53,724 bases of DNA from Candidatus Nanopelagicaceae bacterium (GCA_018883365.1 VEQF01000007.1:1-53724); one strand, 5' to 3'; shown: positions 1-11,445, numbered from the stretch's first letter. Made by a program: numbers and translations. Notes: a model not told the origin generated them from the sequence alone.

Positions 1-1434
1 TAATCGCACCTTTAGAACTTCGCGTTCTAGCATCAACCTTGGTTCATTTGGATCTGGTCTCCAATTTGCAGTCGGTACGGATTCCGCTACCGGATTTCTC
101 GTGGAAGAAGAATTTTTCTTCACAGCGGAAAGCACCACCTCCACTTCCATGCCCAACCAACCCGCCAAACTTCTTGCGTATTCAGGTCGAAGTGAAGCAT
201 CTCTAATTTTTCCAATTAAAGGGGCCGCCGCATTTAGTGCAGAGACACGACCATCGGCATTAGTTAAATCAAATTGCTTTATCGCACTCTTAATAGCAAA
301 TTCAAAAAGAGGTACTCGGCGAGCAATTAGATCTCTTACTGCAGCATCGCCATGATGTTGGCGCAATTCACAAGGATCCATTCCACTTGGCTCAACTGCA
401 ACAAAGGTTTGAGTTACAAATTTCTGATCATCTCCAAATGCGCGAAGCGCTGCTTTTTGACCAGCTGCATCTCCATCAAAGGTAAATATGACTTCGCCGC
501 GGAAAGCATCATCATCCATCAATAAACGGCGCAAAATTCTGATGTGCTCATCTCCAAAGGCCGTTCCACATGTGGCAACTGCGGTGGTGATTCCAGCTAA
601 ATGCGCCGCCATAACATCGGTATAACCCTCAACTATTACCGCTTGGCGCTTCTTTGCAATCTCTTTTTTCGCCCGATCCAGACCGTAAAGAACCTGACTT
701 TTCTTGTAAATCGGTGTTTCTGGAGTGTTCAGGTATTTGGGTCCCTGATCAACTTCATCACTAGCTAATTTGCGGGCTCCAAAGCCCACCACATCACCGG
801 AGATGTCTCGAATTGGCCACATCAATCGATTTCTAAAGCGATCGATTGGACCTTTCTGACCCTCCTTGGACAATCCCGCCAATGTTAGTTCTTCAACTGT
901 GAAACCTTTGCCACGCAGATATTTTGTTAAGGAATCCCAATCATCTGGTGAATAACCAACTTCAAATGATTCACATGCAGCTCTATCAAAGCCACGTTTT
1001 ACCAAAAGATCTCGAGCATGAGCCGCCTCAGGCAACTGCAATTGCTCCTGATAAAAAGTAACCGCGGCAGCATGGGCTGCAATTAATCGTGATCTTTGGC
1101 CAGTTGGCGCTTTGGCGCCACCTTTTCCTTGTTCATAGGTGAGTTGGTAGCCAATTCTTTCGGCGAGACGTTCGATGGTCTCAGTAAAAGTCAAATGATC
1201 AATCTTCATTACGAAGGCAATTACATCTCCGCCAACCTGACATCCAAAACAATGAAAATATCCCCGGCTTGGCGTTACATGAAATGACGGACTTTTCTCA
1301 TCATGGAATGGACAGAGTCCCTTCTTTTGACCACCGCCAGCTCCCTTGAGTTGTACGTACTCCCCTACAACCTCATCAATCGGAGAATGTTCACGAACAT
1401 AGGTGACATCTGCATCGCGAATTCTTCCTGACAT
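1..1434 (-). CDS. dnaG: DNA primase DnaG (C-terminus cut by window edge)
   Basis: Primase that makes RNA primers for DnaB-driven replication. The frame is open to base 1, so 478 residues are visible and the helicase-binding C-terminus is missing. The N-terminal CHC2 zinc finger is clear (C41, H44, C62, C65). The TOPRIM domain shows EGYTDVMAAH from E269 and the metal-binding DGDAAG from D320. The ATG at 1434 begins MSGRIRDADV and lies 10 bases after the dgt stop, so the two genes are probably co-transcribed. Translation was done by eye from the complementary strand. Identification is secure; only the end is unknown. Confidence 0.96.
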   Translation of the reverse strand, partial: MSGRIRDADVTYVREHSPIDEVVGEYVQLKGAGGGQKKGLCPFHDEKSPSFHVTPSRGYFHCFGCQVGGDVIAFVMKIDHLTFTETIERLAERIGYQLTYEQGKGGAKAPTGQRSRLIAAHAAAVTFYQEQLQLPEAAHARDLLVKRGFDRAACESFEVGYSPDDWDSLTKYLRGKGFTVEELTLAGLSKEGQKGPIDRFRNRLMWPIRDISGDVVGFGARKLASDEVDQGPKYLNTPETPIYKKSQVLYGLDRAKKEIAKKRQAVIVEGYTDVMAAHLAGITTAVATCGTAFGDEHIRILRRLLMDDDAFRGEVIFTFDGDAAGQKAALRAFGDDQKFVTQTFVAVEPSGMDPCELRQHHGDAAVRDLIARRVPLFEFAIKSAIKQFDLTNADGRVSALNAAAPLIGKIRDASLRPEYARSLAGWLGMEVEVVLSAVKKNSSSTRNPVAESVPTANWRPDPNEPRLMLEREVLKVRL

Positions 1435-1444
1435 AACGGTAATC

Positions 1445-2686
1445 CTATGCCCCAATCAATTTCTCATGAAGTGCGTAGGCTCCAACATCAGTTAACGACG
1501 CTACCTGATCAATTACGACTCGGAGTCGCTCTTTATCGGTGTTTGCTTTATTCCATTCCTGAAGGAAAAAGCTCTCTAGGCTGCTTGGTGCTTGCGCAAA
1601 TACCGCCTCAACCAGCTCGCCAATTAACTGTTGTTGTTTGGCATATCGCTCTTGTGATTTTTCCGCACGAATTATGTAAAAACCAGCCATTGATTTGAGT
1701 AAAGCGACCTCAACCTTTTGCGCCCTTGGCACCAATAGATTCGCCTCATAACGAACCAGGTCGCCATCGCCAAAGTGATTACGGGTCTCTCGTTCTGCCG
1801 CCAAAGCAAACCTTCCAATGAGCTGGCTTGTTAAGTCTTTAAGTTGAGCCAAATGTCTATGGCTGCGATCAAACTCTTTGGGCCAACAGGAAAGATTTCT
1901 TAAGGCAACTAAGGCTTCTTCGGCTTCACGCATAGTTAAATATGGAAGATAGTCTTTTACCGCAGTTTCATACAAAGATGTAATGTCTTTTTCTAAATCA
2001 GCTAATTGAATTTGTCCAGTAACTAATCCATCTTCAAGATCATGAACTGAGTACGCGACATCATCTGACCAATCCATAATCTGTGCCTCGATACAGGTTT
2101 TTCCTTCTGGTGCAGATTGACGAACCCAATCAAAAATAATCTGATCATCCTCGTATACCCCAAATTTTCGAGAGTTCTCGAGCGAGCTCCAGGGATACTT
2201 AGTTGCTGCATCTAAAGTTGCTCGACTTAAGTTAAGTCCGACCGAGATTCCATCGGCATCAACTGTCTTAGCTTCAATTCTGGTTAGCAATCTAAAACTT
2301 TGTGCATTGCCTTCAAAGCCGCCGATTTCAGATGCGATTCTTGCTAGAGCCTGTTCGCCATTGTGTCCAAAGGGAGGATGTCCTAAATCATGGGCTAAGC
2401 ATGCGCTTTCCATTAAATCTGGATCTGCACCTAGAGCTGCACCTAATTCTCGACCTACCTGCGCGCACTCAAGTGAATGAGACAAACGGGTTCGTGGAAA
2501 GTCACTGGCCCATGGAACTGCAACCTGTGTTTTAGCCGCCAATCTGCGAAGTGCAAATGAGTGAATGATTCGAGCTCTATCTCTTGCAAACTCGGTTCTA
2601 CCTTTGCGCTTGGCCGGCTCATCCAAAAATCTCTCTCGATCAAAATCAGAGTAAGCCTGATTTTCATGAGCGGGGCGCAGGACCAT
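1445..2686 (-). CDS. dgt: deoxyguanosinetriphosphate triphosphohydrolase-like protein
   Basis: HD-domain dNTP triphosphohydrolase that removes triphosphate from dNTPs and so helps control nucleotide pools. The HD-type metal site is visible as RTRLSH (H70), then LAHDLGHPPFGHNGE with HD at 99-100. 413 aa is normal for the actinobacterial Dgt-like class. It lies directly upstream of dnaG (10 bases), an arrangement common in actinobacteria, and 31 bases after a YdcF-like gene in the same direction. Whether dGTP or other dNTPs are the preferred substrate cannot be read from sequence. Confidence 0.93.
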   Translation of the reverse strand: MVLRPAHENQAYSDFDRERFLDEPAKRKGRTEFARDRARIIHSFALRRLAAKTQVAVPWASDFPRTRLSHSLECAQVGRELGAALGADPDLMESACLAHDLGHPPFGHNGEQALARIASEIGGFEGNAQSFRLLTRIEAKTVDADGISVGLNLSRATLDAATKYPWSSLENSRKFGVYEDDQIIFDWVRQSAPEGKTCIEAQIMDWSDDVAYSVHDLEDGLVTGQIQLADLEKDITSLYETAVKDYLPYLTMREAEEALVALRNLSCWPKEFDRSHRHLAQLKDLTSQLIGRFALAAERETRNHFGDGDLVRYEANLLVPRAQKVEVALLKSMAGFYIIRAEKSQERYAKQQQLIGELVEAVFAQAPSSLESFFLQEWNKANTDKERLRVVIDQVASLTDVGAYALHEKLIGA

Positions 2687-2717
2687 AGTGTTCTTAGGCT
2701 ACTTCTTTATTTGATAT

Positions 2718-3353
2718 TCAGGCGAGATGGTCGCTTATATGGATGCCGCGACGACCCAATGTTACATATGCCAAATATGCACCGGCCTCGCGAACCAGAT
2801 ACTTAAACCCAACTTTTTCCAAGCTTGCTATGCCCACCTTGGTCGGCGAGCAAGTGGCAATAAATCCCTGATCATTTGCCATCGTCATAGATCGCAAGCA
2901 GTGATAAGGATCGGTAACAATCACTATGTATTTGATTTGACTCTGCATTTTAGAACTTTTTATTTTCTTTGAAAAAGCTTTAATGCTTCTAAAGGAGTCT
3001 CGGCCGTGCGGAACCTCAATCACAGCAGATTTTGGGATTTTGTTGTTAATTAACCAATTTCTTCCAGCGCGCGCTTCGGTAAATCTATCGCCAGGAGCAC
3101 CAGCACCCAGGGTATAAATTTTTGGAGCAAAGTTATTGCTGTAAATTCTTGCAGTTTCTTTTAGTCGAGCGGTCAGCACTTCACCTGGTCTTCCATCTAA
3201 TTGCGCTGCACCCATAACTACAATGGCATCTGCCTTGCGGATAGTCTCATTGTTTGCGGTGTACCAAGTTTTCGCCAACGCCCAGGTTGGAATTACAAGT
3301 ACAACTAGAAGCAAGAAAGCTAGAAACCTAAAAGCAAATTTAAATAAAAGCAT
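2718..3353 (-). CDS. YdcF/SanA-family (DUF218) membrane-anchored protein
   Basis: 211 aa with one N-terminal membrane segment (about residues 7-28), then a DUF218 fold beginning ADAIVVMGAAQLDGRPGEV. Conserved features of the family are seen: the GAQ/GAAQ loop, a TLGAGAPGDRFTEA segment, and a VTDPYHCLRS segment. The SanA/ElyC branch is linked to envelope integrity and exopolysaccharide or peptidoglycan precursor steps, but the biochemical role is unsettled. Its ATG overlaps the dusB stop by one base (TGATG), so it is probably translationally coupled to dusB. The catalytic domain would lie outside the membrane if the N-terminus is an uncleaved anchor. Confidence 0.8.
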   Translation of the reverse strand: MLLFKFAFRFLAFLLLVVLVIPTWALAKTWYTANNETIRKADAIVVMGAAQLDGRPGEVLTARLKETARIYSNNFAPKIYTLGAGAPGDRFTEARAGRNWLINNKIPKSAVIEVPHGRDSFRSIKAFSKKIKSSKMQSQIKYIVIVTDPYHCLRSMTMANDQGFIATCSPTKVGIASLEKVGFKYLVREAGAYLAYVTLGRRGIHISDHLA

Positions 3354-4525
3354 CAGCCACCAGATCCAGAATCAGATCCATCAACACTTACCAATTCCTC
3401 TGGATCATCCAGCCAACCTTGCGGAAGAGTTACCGCACGGCCATGACTAGTCCTGCCCCGTGGAGCATCTCCAATCGCCTCTGGATATGGTTGATCTACC
3501 AACTGATCCAATAGATTTCTTAACTCTGCAAGCGATGAAACCATTCCAAATTGCGATCTCATTCCACCCTCTACGCGGAATCCTTTTAAATACCAAGCCA
3601 TATGTTTACGTAAATCTCTGCATGCACGGTGTTCATCTTGGAAGTAATCAACCAATAGCTGAGCATGGCGCCACATAACTTCACGAACCTCAAACAACCT
3701 AGGAAGTGGACGTTCTCCTTCGCCATTAAATGCCCGCACCAGATCGGCGAAAAGCCAAGGTCTACCGAGGCATCCCCGGCCAACAACTACGCCCGCACAG
3801 CCTGTTTCTTGGACCATCTGAATTCCATCTTTGCCAGACCAAATATCGCCATTACCCAGAACCGGAACGCCCGTAGGAGCCAAGTGCTCAACTAAATTCT
3901 TAATTTTTGACCAATCGGATTTGCCTTCATAAAACTGCGCAGCGGTTCTGGCATGCAACGCCACCCAAGCAACTCCAATATCAGCTGCGATTTTACCTGC
4001 ATCTAAATAAGTCTCATGTTCGCTATCAATTCCAACGCGCATCTTTACTGTTACGGGAATTTCATATTTACGAGCCGTTTCAACTGCAGCAGAAACCAAT
4101 GATGCAAAGAGTCTTCTCTTGTAAGGCAGAGCAGATCCGCCACCTTTTCGAGTTACTTTCGGAACTGGACAGCCAAAATTTAAATCGATGTGATCTGCTA
4201 AATCCTCTTTTCCAATCATCTCGACGGCTCGCTCTAAATCAATAGGATCTGTGGCATAAAGTTGTACTGACCGAGGTGACTCACCTTCACCCGGAACAAT
4301 CATGCGCATCGTTTCTTCATTGCGTTCGGTCAGCGCTCGAGCGGTAACCATCTCTGAAACAAATAATCCAGCGCCTTGCTCTCTACACAACAAGCGAAAT
4401 GCCGAATTTGTAATTCCAGCCATCGGTGCCAGAACTACCGGCACCGCAAGATCTAAACCGCCACCACGAATGGGAAGATGAAGCGGTTTTTTATTTAACA
4501 ACCCAGTAGCCGAGGTGCTAACCAT
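3353..4525 (-). CDS. dusB: tRNA-dihydrouridine synthase
   Basis: FMN enzyme that reduces uridine to dihydrouridine in the tRNA D-loop. The barrel starts [15 protein letters not shown]; the catalytic cysteine lies in [16 protein letters not shown] (C119), followed by the usual KMRVG and [11 protein letters not shown] segments and the GNGDIW phosphate-binding part. 390 aa is typical for the DusB class. The start overlaps the 3' end of glyS by 31 bases; no good Shine-Dalgarno is seen before it, so a later start is possible, though the barrel begins soon after residue 20. A Ser/Gly-rich C-terminal tail is present. Confidence 0.93.
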   Translation of the reverse strand: MVSTSATGLLNKKPLHLPIRGGGLDLAVPVVLAPMAGITNSAFRLLCREQGAGLFVSEMVTARALTERNEETMRMIVPGEGESPRSVQLYATDPIDLERAVEMIGKEDLADHIDLNFGCPVPKVTRKGGGSALPYKRRLFASLVSAAVETARKYEIPVTVKMRVGIDSEHETYLDAGKIAADIGVAWVALHARTAAQFYEGKSDWSKIKNLVEHLAPTGVPVLGNGDIWSGKDGIQMVQETGCAGVVVGRGCLGRPWLFADLVRAFNGEGERPLPRLFEVREVMWRHAQLLVDYFQDEHRACRDLRKHMAWYLKGFRVEGGMRSQFGMVSSLAELRNLLDQLVDQPYPEAIGDAPRGRTSHGRAVTLPQGWLDDPEELVSVDGSDSGSGG

Positions 4526-5874
4526 GACTCGACCTGATCAATGCTGATGCGCTCTTGTTTCATGGAATCTCGTTCTCGGATTGTTACCGCGTTATCTTCA
4601 AGTGATTCGAAATCAATTGTGATGCAGTACGGGGTTCCGATTTCATCCTGTCTGCGATAACGACGGCCAATTGCTCCGGCATCATCAAAATCAACATTCC
4701 AATTCTTGCGAAGCGCAGTTGCTAAATCGCGAGCTTTCGGGGATAGATCTGCATTTCTTGATAGTGGAAGCACAGCTACCTTTACTGGAGCCAAACGATG
4801 ATCCAGCTTGAGCACTGTGCGCTTTTCCATTTCTCCCTTTGAGTTTGGTGCTTCATCCTCTGTGTAAGCATCCATTAGGAAGGTGAGTGCGCAGCGATCT
4901 ACACCAGCTGCAGGCTCAATTACGTATGGGAACCAGCGTTCATTCTTCTCCTGGTCAAACCAGGAAAGGTCTTTGCCGGATTTTTCCGAGTGCGCCTTCA
5001 GGTCAAAATTGGTGCGGTTAGCAATACCTTCAAGCTCGCCCCACTCGGTTCCAGTAAATTCAAACTTGTATTCAATATCTACTGTCCGCTTTGAGTAATG
5101 AGATAGCTTTTCTTTGGGATGTTCAAATAATCTCAATCGATCTGGATTGATTCCCAAATCAATGTACCAAGCTAATCGAGTATCAATCCAAGTTTGATGC
5201 CATTCCTCATCAGTGCCTGGCACTACAAAGAACTCCATTTCCATTTGTTCGAACTCGCGGGTGCGGAAAATAAAGTTTCCTGGGGTTATTTCATTTCTGA
5301 AGGACTTTCCGATTTGCCCAATACCAAATGGTGGCTTCTTACGTGCGGTTGTGGCTACGTTATCAAAATTGATAAAGATTCCTTGCGCAGTTTCCGGTCT
5401 CATATAAGCAAGACCTGATTCATCCTCCACTGGACCAAGGAAGGTTTTAAGCAATCCGGAAAATTGACGCGGTGTTGTGAATTTTCCTTTGTTGCCGCAA
5501 TTGGGACAATTGACTTCCTCTAATGATTGAGGTTTGCGGTTGTGCTTCGCTTCAAACGCTTCTTCTAAGTGATCCGCTCTATAACGCTTGTGGCAATCGG
5601 TGCACTCTGTTAGCGGATCGGAGAAAGTTTCCACGTGACCGGATGCTTCCCAAACTTCACGCGCCAGAATTACGCATGAGTCGAGACCAACAACATCCTC
5701 GCGTCCCATAACCATTGACTTCCACCATTGGCGCTTGACGTTGTTTTTTAACTCCACACCGAGTGGGCCGTAATCCCAAGAGGCACGTAATCCACCATAA
5801 ATTTCCGATGACGGATAAACGAATCCGCGTCGTTTTGCTAGACCAACAATTGTTTCTAAACGATCTTGTGCCAT
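4495..5874 (-). CDS. glyS: glycine--tRNA ligase (homodimeric type)
   Basis: Class II aminoacyl-tRNA synthetase charging tRNA-Gly. Class II motif 2 is seen in [18 protein letters not shown] and motif 3 in the [13 protein letters not shown] segment. A zinc-ribbon-like insertion carries CTDC and CPNC, and a C-terminal anticodon-binding domain begins around [12 protein letters not shown] choose the second ATG (5874, [18 protein letters not shown], 459 aa): the first ATG at 5886 is itself part of the Shine-Dalgarno GGAGAA lying 7 bases before it. The gene heads the run glyS-dusB-ydcF-like-dgt-dnaG. The upstream region shows no T-box. Confidence 0.95.
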   Translation of the reverse strand: MAQDRLETIVGLAKRRGFVYPSSEIYGGLRASWDYGPLGVELKNNVKRQWWKSMVMGREDVVGLDSCVILAREVWEASGHVETFSDPLTECTDCHKRYRADHLEEAFEAKHNRKPQSLEEVNCPNCGNKGKFTTPRQFSGLLKTFLGPVEDESGLAYMRPETAQGIFINFDNVATTARKKPPFGIGQIGKSFRNEITPGNFIFRTREFEQMEMEFFVVPGTDEEWHQTWIDTRLAWYIDLGINPDRLRLFEHPKEKLSHYSKRTVDIEYKFEFTGTEWGELEGIANRTNFDLKAHSEKSGKDLSWFDQEKNERWFPYVIEPAAGVDRCALTFLMDAYTEDEAPNSKGEMEKRTVLKLDHRLAPVKVAVLPLSRNADLSPKARDLATALRKNWNVDFDDAGAIGRRYRRQDEIGTPYCITIDFESLEDNAVTIRERDSMKQERISIDQVESWLAPRLLGC

Positions 5875-5999
5875 GGTGTTCTCCATCCGGCTGGCTGTCG
5901 GCGGTGCGCACCGGTCGCAGCAATCTCACCGTTGATGATGAAGGCTGGGCGCAGAGCTCAATTTTAGCCCCCAACCACGCTCAACTTGAGCCTATTTTT

Positions 6000-6024
6000 G
6001 AAAATGAAAATCATTTTCATTTTC
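6000..6024. promoter_or_regulatory. Zur/Fur-type operator palindrome
   Basis: A perfect palindrome with 12-base arms (GAAAATGAAAAT and its exact complement) around one central base. The core resembles the TGAAAATnATTTTCA boxes bound by Fur/Zur proteins. It ends 3 bases before the -10 hexamer of the ZIP gene and so would block RNA polymerase. The Zur-type gene lies two genes down the same transcript, so autoregulation is likely. Confidence 0.85.
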
Positions 6025-6027
6025 TGC

Positions 6028-6033
6028 TAACGT
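6028..6033 (+). promoter_or_regulatory. -10 element of the zip-zur operon (leaderless)
   Basis: TAACGT lies exactly 6 bases before the ATG at 6040, so transcription should start at or next to the A of the start codon. No Shine-Dalgarno is present. The operator palindrome covers the -35 and spacer. Confidence 0.7.
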
Positions 6034-6039
6034 ATCGGT

Positions 6040-6846
6040 ATGAACCTCGCAATCATTCTCGCCGCTGCCACCGCCCTCGCCACCGCTGCCGGAGGACTGC
6101 TTGCTCTACGCGCTAAAGATCGCCTGCATCTGGTGCTTGGACTCGCTGCCGGTTTATTGCTTGGACTCGTCGCCTTTGATTTATTGCCGGAAATATTCGC
6201 AATGTCTCAATCCGAATTCTTGGGTGCACCCGCAGTTTCGATTGCGCTTGTGTCTGGATTTTTATTGCTCCATATCTATGAGCGCGCTTTCGGTTCCCAT
6301 GAGCCAGCTGAGTCAGAGTATGGACATGATCATGAACACTCAATAAATGTTGCTGGTGGACTTGGCGCACTTGCTATGGGTGGCCATGTATTTCTTGATG
6401 GCTTGGCGCTCGGTGTTGCATTCACTATTGATGAGAAGCTGGGAATAGCGGTCTTTGTTGCGCTTTTGGTTCACGCTTTTAGCGACGGATTAAATACAGT
6501 TTCACTATTAATCAAAAGTGGTAAGTGGACTAAGAAAGGTGTCTGGTTGTTGGGCGTTGATTCACTCGCCCGAATCAGCGGTGCCGCACTTGGAACTTCG
6601 CTTGCGCTAAATGAAGACTTCACAGCTATTTATTTGGCAGCGTTTTCCGGAATTTTGATTTATCTTGCAACCAGTCACATCCTTCCTGAAGCACATGCTC
6701 GACACGCATCACGATGGACCTTGGTGGCAACAATCGCCGGCGTTGCAATCATGTGGGGCTTAGTAAGCCAGTTGCATGGATTACATAATCATGGGTCTGA
6801 TTCTCACGTAGAGCATGAGATTGATGGCCACGAACACAATGAATAA
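6040..6846 (+). CDS. ZIP-family divalent metal transporter
   Basis: Integral membrane metal permease, probably for zinc uptake, judged from its Zur-type control. About eight hydrophobic segments are seen. The two metal-site helices characteristic of ZIP proteins are clear: HVFLDGLALGVAF and HAFSDGLNTVS. A His/Asp/Glu-rich loop (HDHEHS) sits between helices 3 and 4 and the C-terminus is His-rich, both usual for ZIP proteins. It is the first gene of an operon with the repressor gene, whose start codon overlaps its stop (ATGAATAA). Iron or manganese cannot be excluded as substrate, and a few family members run as exporters. Confidence 0.9.
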   Translation: MNLAIILAAATALATAAGGLLALRAKDRLHLVLGLAAGLLLGLVAFDLLPEIFAMSQSEFLGAPAVSIALVSGFLLLHIYERAFGSHEPAESEYGHDHEHSINVAGGLGALAMGGHVFLDGLALGVAFTIDEKLGIAVFVALLVHAFSDGLNTVSLLIKSGKWTKKGVWLLGVDSLARISGAALGTSLALNEDFTAIYLAAFSGILIYLATSHILPEAHARHASRWTLVATIAGVAIMWGLVSQLHGLHNHGSDSHVEHEIDGHEHNE

Positions 6847-7204
6847 ATCTGAGATTAAAGTAATTGGCGTACTTGAAAGAGTGGGTGGCTTCGCCTCCGC
6901 TCAGGAGCTCTATCAATTGCTCCAAAGAGGCGGAGAATCAATCGGTTTAACCACCGTTTATCGTGCTTTGCAGTCCCTTGTGAGTGACAAAATCGTGGAT
7001 CAGCTGCGCCGAGAAGATGGTGAAGCTATCTATCGATTATGCGGCGACAATCACCATCACCACTTAGTTTGCAAACAGTGTGGTTCTACCGTTGAAATCG
7101 AGGGAAGTGCAATCGAACGTTGGACCAAATCAATCGCTGAAGAACATGGTTTTCGCGAAGTTGGTCATACCGCAGAAATCTTTGGTATTTGTCCTAAATG
7201 TTGA
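6839..7204 (+). CDS. zur: Fur-family transcriptional regulator, probably Zur
   Basis: 121 aa metal-sensing repressor. The N-terminal winged helix runs through SAQELYQLLQRGGESIGLTTVYRALQSL; the hinge metal site is the HHHH segment after GDN; the structural zinc site has CKQC and the terminal CPKC. I choose the ATG at 6839, which overlaps the ZIP stop by 8 bases, over the in-frame ATG at 6815. The genes are coupled and share a promoter with a Fur/Zur-like palindrome. Zur rather than Fur is inferred from the ZIP partner; the protein sequence alone does not decide. Confidence 0.88.
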   Translation: MNKSEIKVIGVLERVGGFASAQELYQLLQRGGESIGLTTVYRALQSLVSDKIVDQLRREDGEAIYRLCGDNHHHHLVCKQCGSTVEIEGSAIERWTKSIAEEHGFREVGHTAEIFGICPKC

Positions 7205-7550
7205 GTTGAAAACCAATCTGCTCTAGCTTTTGCAGATTTGGTTGAGTCGCGGGAATGACCCAGCGTTTGTATCCCTCATTCTCAAACTCCAAAATCAATA
7301 CAGGGTTTCTTTTATAGACAACACAGAAATCCTTGCCTTTTCTGTGTCTCATGGTTCCCAACATAATTACATAAGGAAATCCGGTGCCTGGTGCCCTAAT
7401 GCCACGAAGCACTTTCATGGTCCAGGGTTTGGAATCAAAAGAAATCTCTCGCAAATTTGAAACCGCGGCTCGAGGTGATCTACCAAAAGCACCTAAACAT
7501 TCAAGCCAACTTAACTTATAAGTTAAACGATCTCCTTGGATTTCTAACAT
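7194..7550 (-). CDS. small conserved protein of unknown function
   Basis: 118 aa, soluble, without signal peptide. It begins MLEIQGDRLTYKLSWLECLGAF and contains alternating short beta-like stretches (VSNLREISFDSKP, FPYVIMLGTMRHRKGKDFCVVYKRNPVLILEF), which suggests a PH-like barrel, but I do not recognise it firmly. It is the last gene of the recO-uppS-DsbA-like run, starting 8 bases after the stop of the previous gene, and its end overlaps the end of the convergent zur gene by 11 bases. Confidence 0.75.
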   Translation of the reverse strand: MLEIQGDRLTYKLSWLECLGAFGRSPRAAVSNLREISFDSKPWTMKVLRGIRAPGTGFPYVIMLGTMRHRKGKDFCVVYKRNPVLILEFENEGYKRWVIPATQPNLQKLEQIGFQLNI

Positions 7551-7558
7551 AGCGCAAT

Positions 7559-8170
7559 TTAATCAAAGATCGGGCCAACGTTGCGACTACGTTTAATCTC
7601 AAAAAAACCTGGGTAACTTGCGACCCCCACGACTCCATCCCACAGACGTCCAGCTTCTTCCCCTTTGGGTGCTGGCGAAATCACCGGACCGAAGAATGCA
7701 ACTCCATTAACGGAAATGATTGGAGTTCCAACATCATTTCCAACTAGAGAAATTCCTCTTTCATGACTTTCGATAATCATCGCATCCAACGATTCATCAT
7801 TCATTGCAACAGCTAACTCTGGGCTTAATCCAACTTCACTCAAGGCTGCCGCCAAAAGCTCCTGTGAAACCTTCTCTTTCTTGAGGTGAATCCGAGAGGA
7901 AATCGCGGTGTACAACGGAAGGGTTATTCCGGCGCCACTGTCCTTTTGGGCCGCAGCGATTACACGTGTGCAGTGCCACGAAGGCAACAACTTGGCTTTG
8001 TAATCATCAGACATTTCTTTGTTGCGATTTAAATGGGCTAAGGAGAAAAGGTTCCATTGCACCGAAACATCTCGGACTTTTTCAACCTCCAGAATCCACC
8101 TAGAGGTCATAAATGCCCACGGACAAAGTGGGTCAAACCAAAACTCGGCACTTGTTTTTGGCATCATCAA
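7559..8170 (-). CDS. DsbA-family protein, mycothiol-dependent nitroreductase (Rv2466c) type
   Basis: 203 aa thioredoxin-fold protein with the DsbA helical insert. The start [16 protein letters not shown] is typical of the actinobacterial group that includes mycobacterial Rv2466c, a mycothiol-dependent reductase. The active site reads CPWA, so the second cysteine of CPWC is absent and only monothiol chemistry is possible. The cis-proline loop is visible as [10 protein letters not shown]. The ATG cluster at 8170-8164 overlaps the uppS stop (ATGA). A cytosolic role is expected because there is no signal peptide. Glutathione/FrnE-like isomerase function is an alternative. Confidence 0.82.
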   Translation of the reverse strand: MMMPKTSAEFWFDPLCPWAFMTSRWILEVEKVRDVSVQWNLFSLAHLNRNKEMSDDYKAKLLPSWHCTRVIAAAQKDSGAGITLPLYTAISSRIHLKKEKVSQELLAAALSEVGLSPELAVAMNDESLDAMIIESHERGISLVGNDVGTPIISVNGVAFFGPVISPAPKGEEAGRLWDGVVGVASYPGFFEIKRSRNVGPIFD

Positions 8171-8889
8171 GCCTTTCCAAATCGACGGTTACGGTCTGCA
8201 TAGATTTCAATCGCTTTCCAAAGCGTTTCCCGAGTCACATCAGGCCACAAAACATCCAGGAAAACCATTTCTGCATAAGCAGATTGCCACAAAAGAAAAT
8301 TAGAGGTCCTTTGCTCCCCCGATGATCGCAAGAACAGATCAACATCACTCATTTTTGGCTCATCCAAGTACTTTGCAAAAACTTTTTCATTTATCTGCTC
8401 CGGCTTTAACTTCTTTCGCGCAACATCTTTAGCTAATTTTGATGCCGCGTCTGCTATTTCAGCTCTCCCGCCATAGTTAACACACATGTTTAGGGTCAGA
8501 ACTTTGTTCTTTGCGGTCATCTCCTCGGCAATTTCAAGCTCTTCAATGACCGACTTCCAAAGCTTTTGTGGTCTTCCCACCCATCTAACTCTTACACCCA
8601 TGCGATTCATTTCATCACGACGTCTTCTAATAACATCACGATTAAATCCCATAAGGAACTTAACCTCTTCGGGAGATCTGCGCCAATTCTCGGTCGAAAA
8701 GGCAAAAGCAGAGAGCTCTTTAACGCCAATCTGGATTGCTCCTTCAACTACATCAAGTAATGCGCCCTCTCCTTTTTCATGACCTTTAGTGCGCGGCAGG
8801 CCTCTTTTTTTTGCCCATCTTCCATTGCCATCCATTACTAAAGCAACATGGTTTGGAACTTTGTCTCGCGGCAATTTGGGTGGCTTCAT
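8167..8889 (-). CDS. uppS: isoprenyl transferase (undecaprenyl diphosphate synthase type)
   Basis: Cis-prenyltransferase making the long polyprenyl diphosphate carrier for cell-wall assembly. The catalytic Asp lies in [17 protein letters not shown] (D20 from the chosen start); the [21 protein letters not shown] and [20 protein letters not shown] segments (pyrophosphate and IPP binding) are all present. I chose the ATG at 8889 (MKPPKLPRD, 240 aa) because it overlaps the recO stop by four bases (ATGA). An in-frame ATG at 8943 would add 18 residues inside recO and is less likely. The product chain length cannot be read from sequence. Confidence 0.94.
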   Translation of the reverse strand: MKPPKLPRDKVPNHVALVMDGNGRWAKKRGLPRTKGHEKGEGALLDVVEGAIQIGVKELSAFAFSTENWRRSPEEVKFLMGFNRDVIRRRRDEMNRMGVRVRWVGRPQKLWKSVIEELEIAEEMTAKNKVLTLNMCVNYGGRAEIADAASKLAKDVARKKLKPEQINEKVFAKYLDEPKMSDVDLFLRSSGEQRTSNFLLWQSAYAEMVFLDVLWPDVTRETLWKAIEIYADRNRRFGKA

Positions 8890-9623
8890 GAACTTACTCG
8901 CTCGACCATAGGTAGGGAGCGCAACCCCTTTTCTAAATGCCACTGTAAATACGCTGCAACTAAACCTGATGCTTCTCGACGATGTCTAATCTCGCTGATA
9001 TCTGCGCTATCCCAGTCGCCCGTAAGTAAATCAGACATTAAACGCAAAGTTTCAATTGATGGTGTTGCAGATGCTGATGGTTTGCAGTTAACACAAACTG
9101 ATCCGCCACCAACTAACGAAAAGTACTTGTGTGGGCCTGGAGCTTCACAGCGGGAACAAATTGTCATGGATGGCGCATACCCGGCAATTGAAAGTGATCG
9201 AAGTAGGTAGGCATCGAGGATTAAAGATGGGTCATGCGATTCATGAGCTAAAGCTTTCAAAGCACCCGTCAAAAGCAAAAACTGTTGGCGAGATGGTTCG
9301 CCCTCATTTGAAGTAAATCTTTCCGCAGCCTCCAATATCGCAGAGCAGATAGTCCACTTCTGATAATCATGAGAAATCACATCACCAAAATTCTCTAAGC
9401 TCTCAACTTGAGTTACTACATCAAATGTCTTGCCGGTGTATAGCTGAATATCAACAAAGCTAGCTGGCTCTAATCGTGCGCCAAACTTGGATTTGGTTCG
9501 TCGTACACCTTTTGCTACAGCCCGAATTCGGCCATGCTCACGACTTATCATTGTGACAATGCGGTCGGCTTCACCCAATTTTTGGGTGCGAATTACTACC
9601 GCCTGATCCCGATACAAAGCCAC
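8886..9623 (-). CDS. recO: DNA repair protein RecO
   Basis: Recombination mediator that anneals ssDNA and helps load RecA. It begins with an OB-fold stretch [23 protein letters not shown], and the zinc-binding cysteines are C156, C159, C177 and C180. I choose the GTG at 9623 (245 aa, M-ALYRDQ): the hexamer TACCTT (9630-9635) stands exactly 6 bases upstream, which fits the leaderless pattern seen across this window. Another GTG at 9629 would add two residues. It heads recO-uppS-DsbA-like-unknown. Confidence 0.93.
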   Translation of the reverse strand: MALYRDQAVVIRTQKLGEADRIVTMISREHGRIRAVAKGVRRTKSKFGARLEPASFVDIQLYTGKTFDVVTQVESLENFGDVISHDYQKWTICSAILEAAERFTSNEGEPSRQQFLLLTGALKALAHESHDPSLILDAYLLRSLSIAGYAPSMTICSRCEAPGPHKYFSLVGGGSVCVNCKPSASATPSIETLRLMSDLLTGDWDSADISEIRHRREASGLVAAYLQWHLEKGLRSLPMVERVSS

Positions 9624-9642
9624 GAGCACAAGGTAATTGAAA

Positions 9643-11364
<1,722 letters not shown>

Positions 11365-11368
11365 CTAA

Positions 11369-11374
11369 CTCCTT
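11369..11374 (-). promoter_or_regulatory. leuA ribosome binding site (target of leader anti-SD)
   Basis: AAGGAG seven bases before the GTG start. With the next base it is exactly complementary over seven bases to ACTCCTT at 11473-11467, inside the Leu codons of the leader peptide. Confidence 0.8.
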
Positions 11375-11389
11375 AAATCGAATTGGGTT

Positions 11390-11445
11390 GAACCGGATTA
11401 ATTAACCGGTTCAGCAAAACCCCGCAGCGAGGAGACCGGTTAATT
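11390..11445 (-). promoter_or_regulatory. leuA leader alternative hairpins
   Basis: Three mutually complementary segments lie between the leader peptide and leuA. AATTAACCGGT (11445-11435, overlapping the leader stop codon) pairs perfectly over 11 bases with ACCGGTTAATT (11410-11400). The same middle region can instead pair as GAACCGG/CCGGTTC with 11396-11390. This is the usual competing-hairpin layout of a ribosome-dependent attenuator. There is no long U run, which favours control of translation rather than of termination. Confidence 0.65.

Noticed and set aside
5979-5991. GCTCAACTTGAGC palindrome beside the Zur box
   Set aside because: Only 6-base arms, and no matching copy elsewhere in the window; it may be chance.
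5875-5999. T-box or other riboswitch ahead of glyS
   Set aside because: No specifier stem, no T-box core sequence and no terminator fold could be found in the 125 bases.
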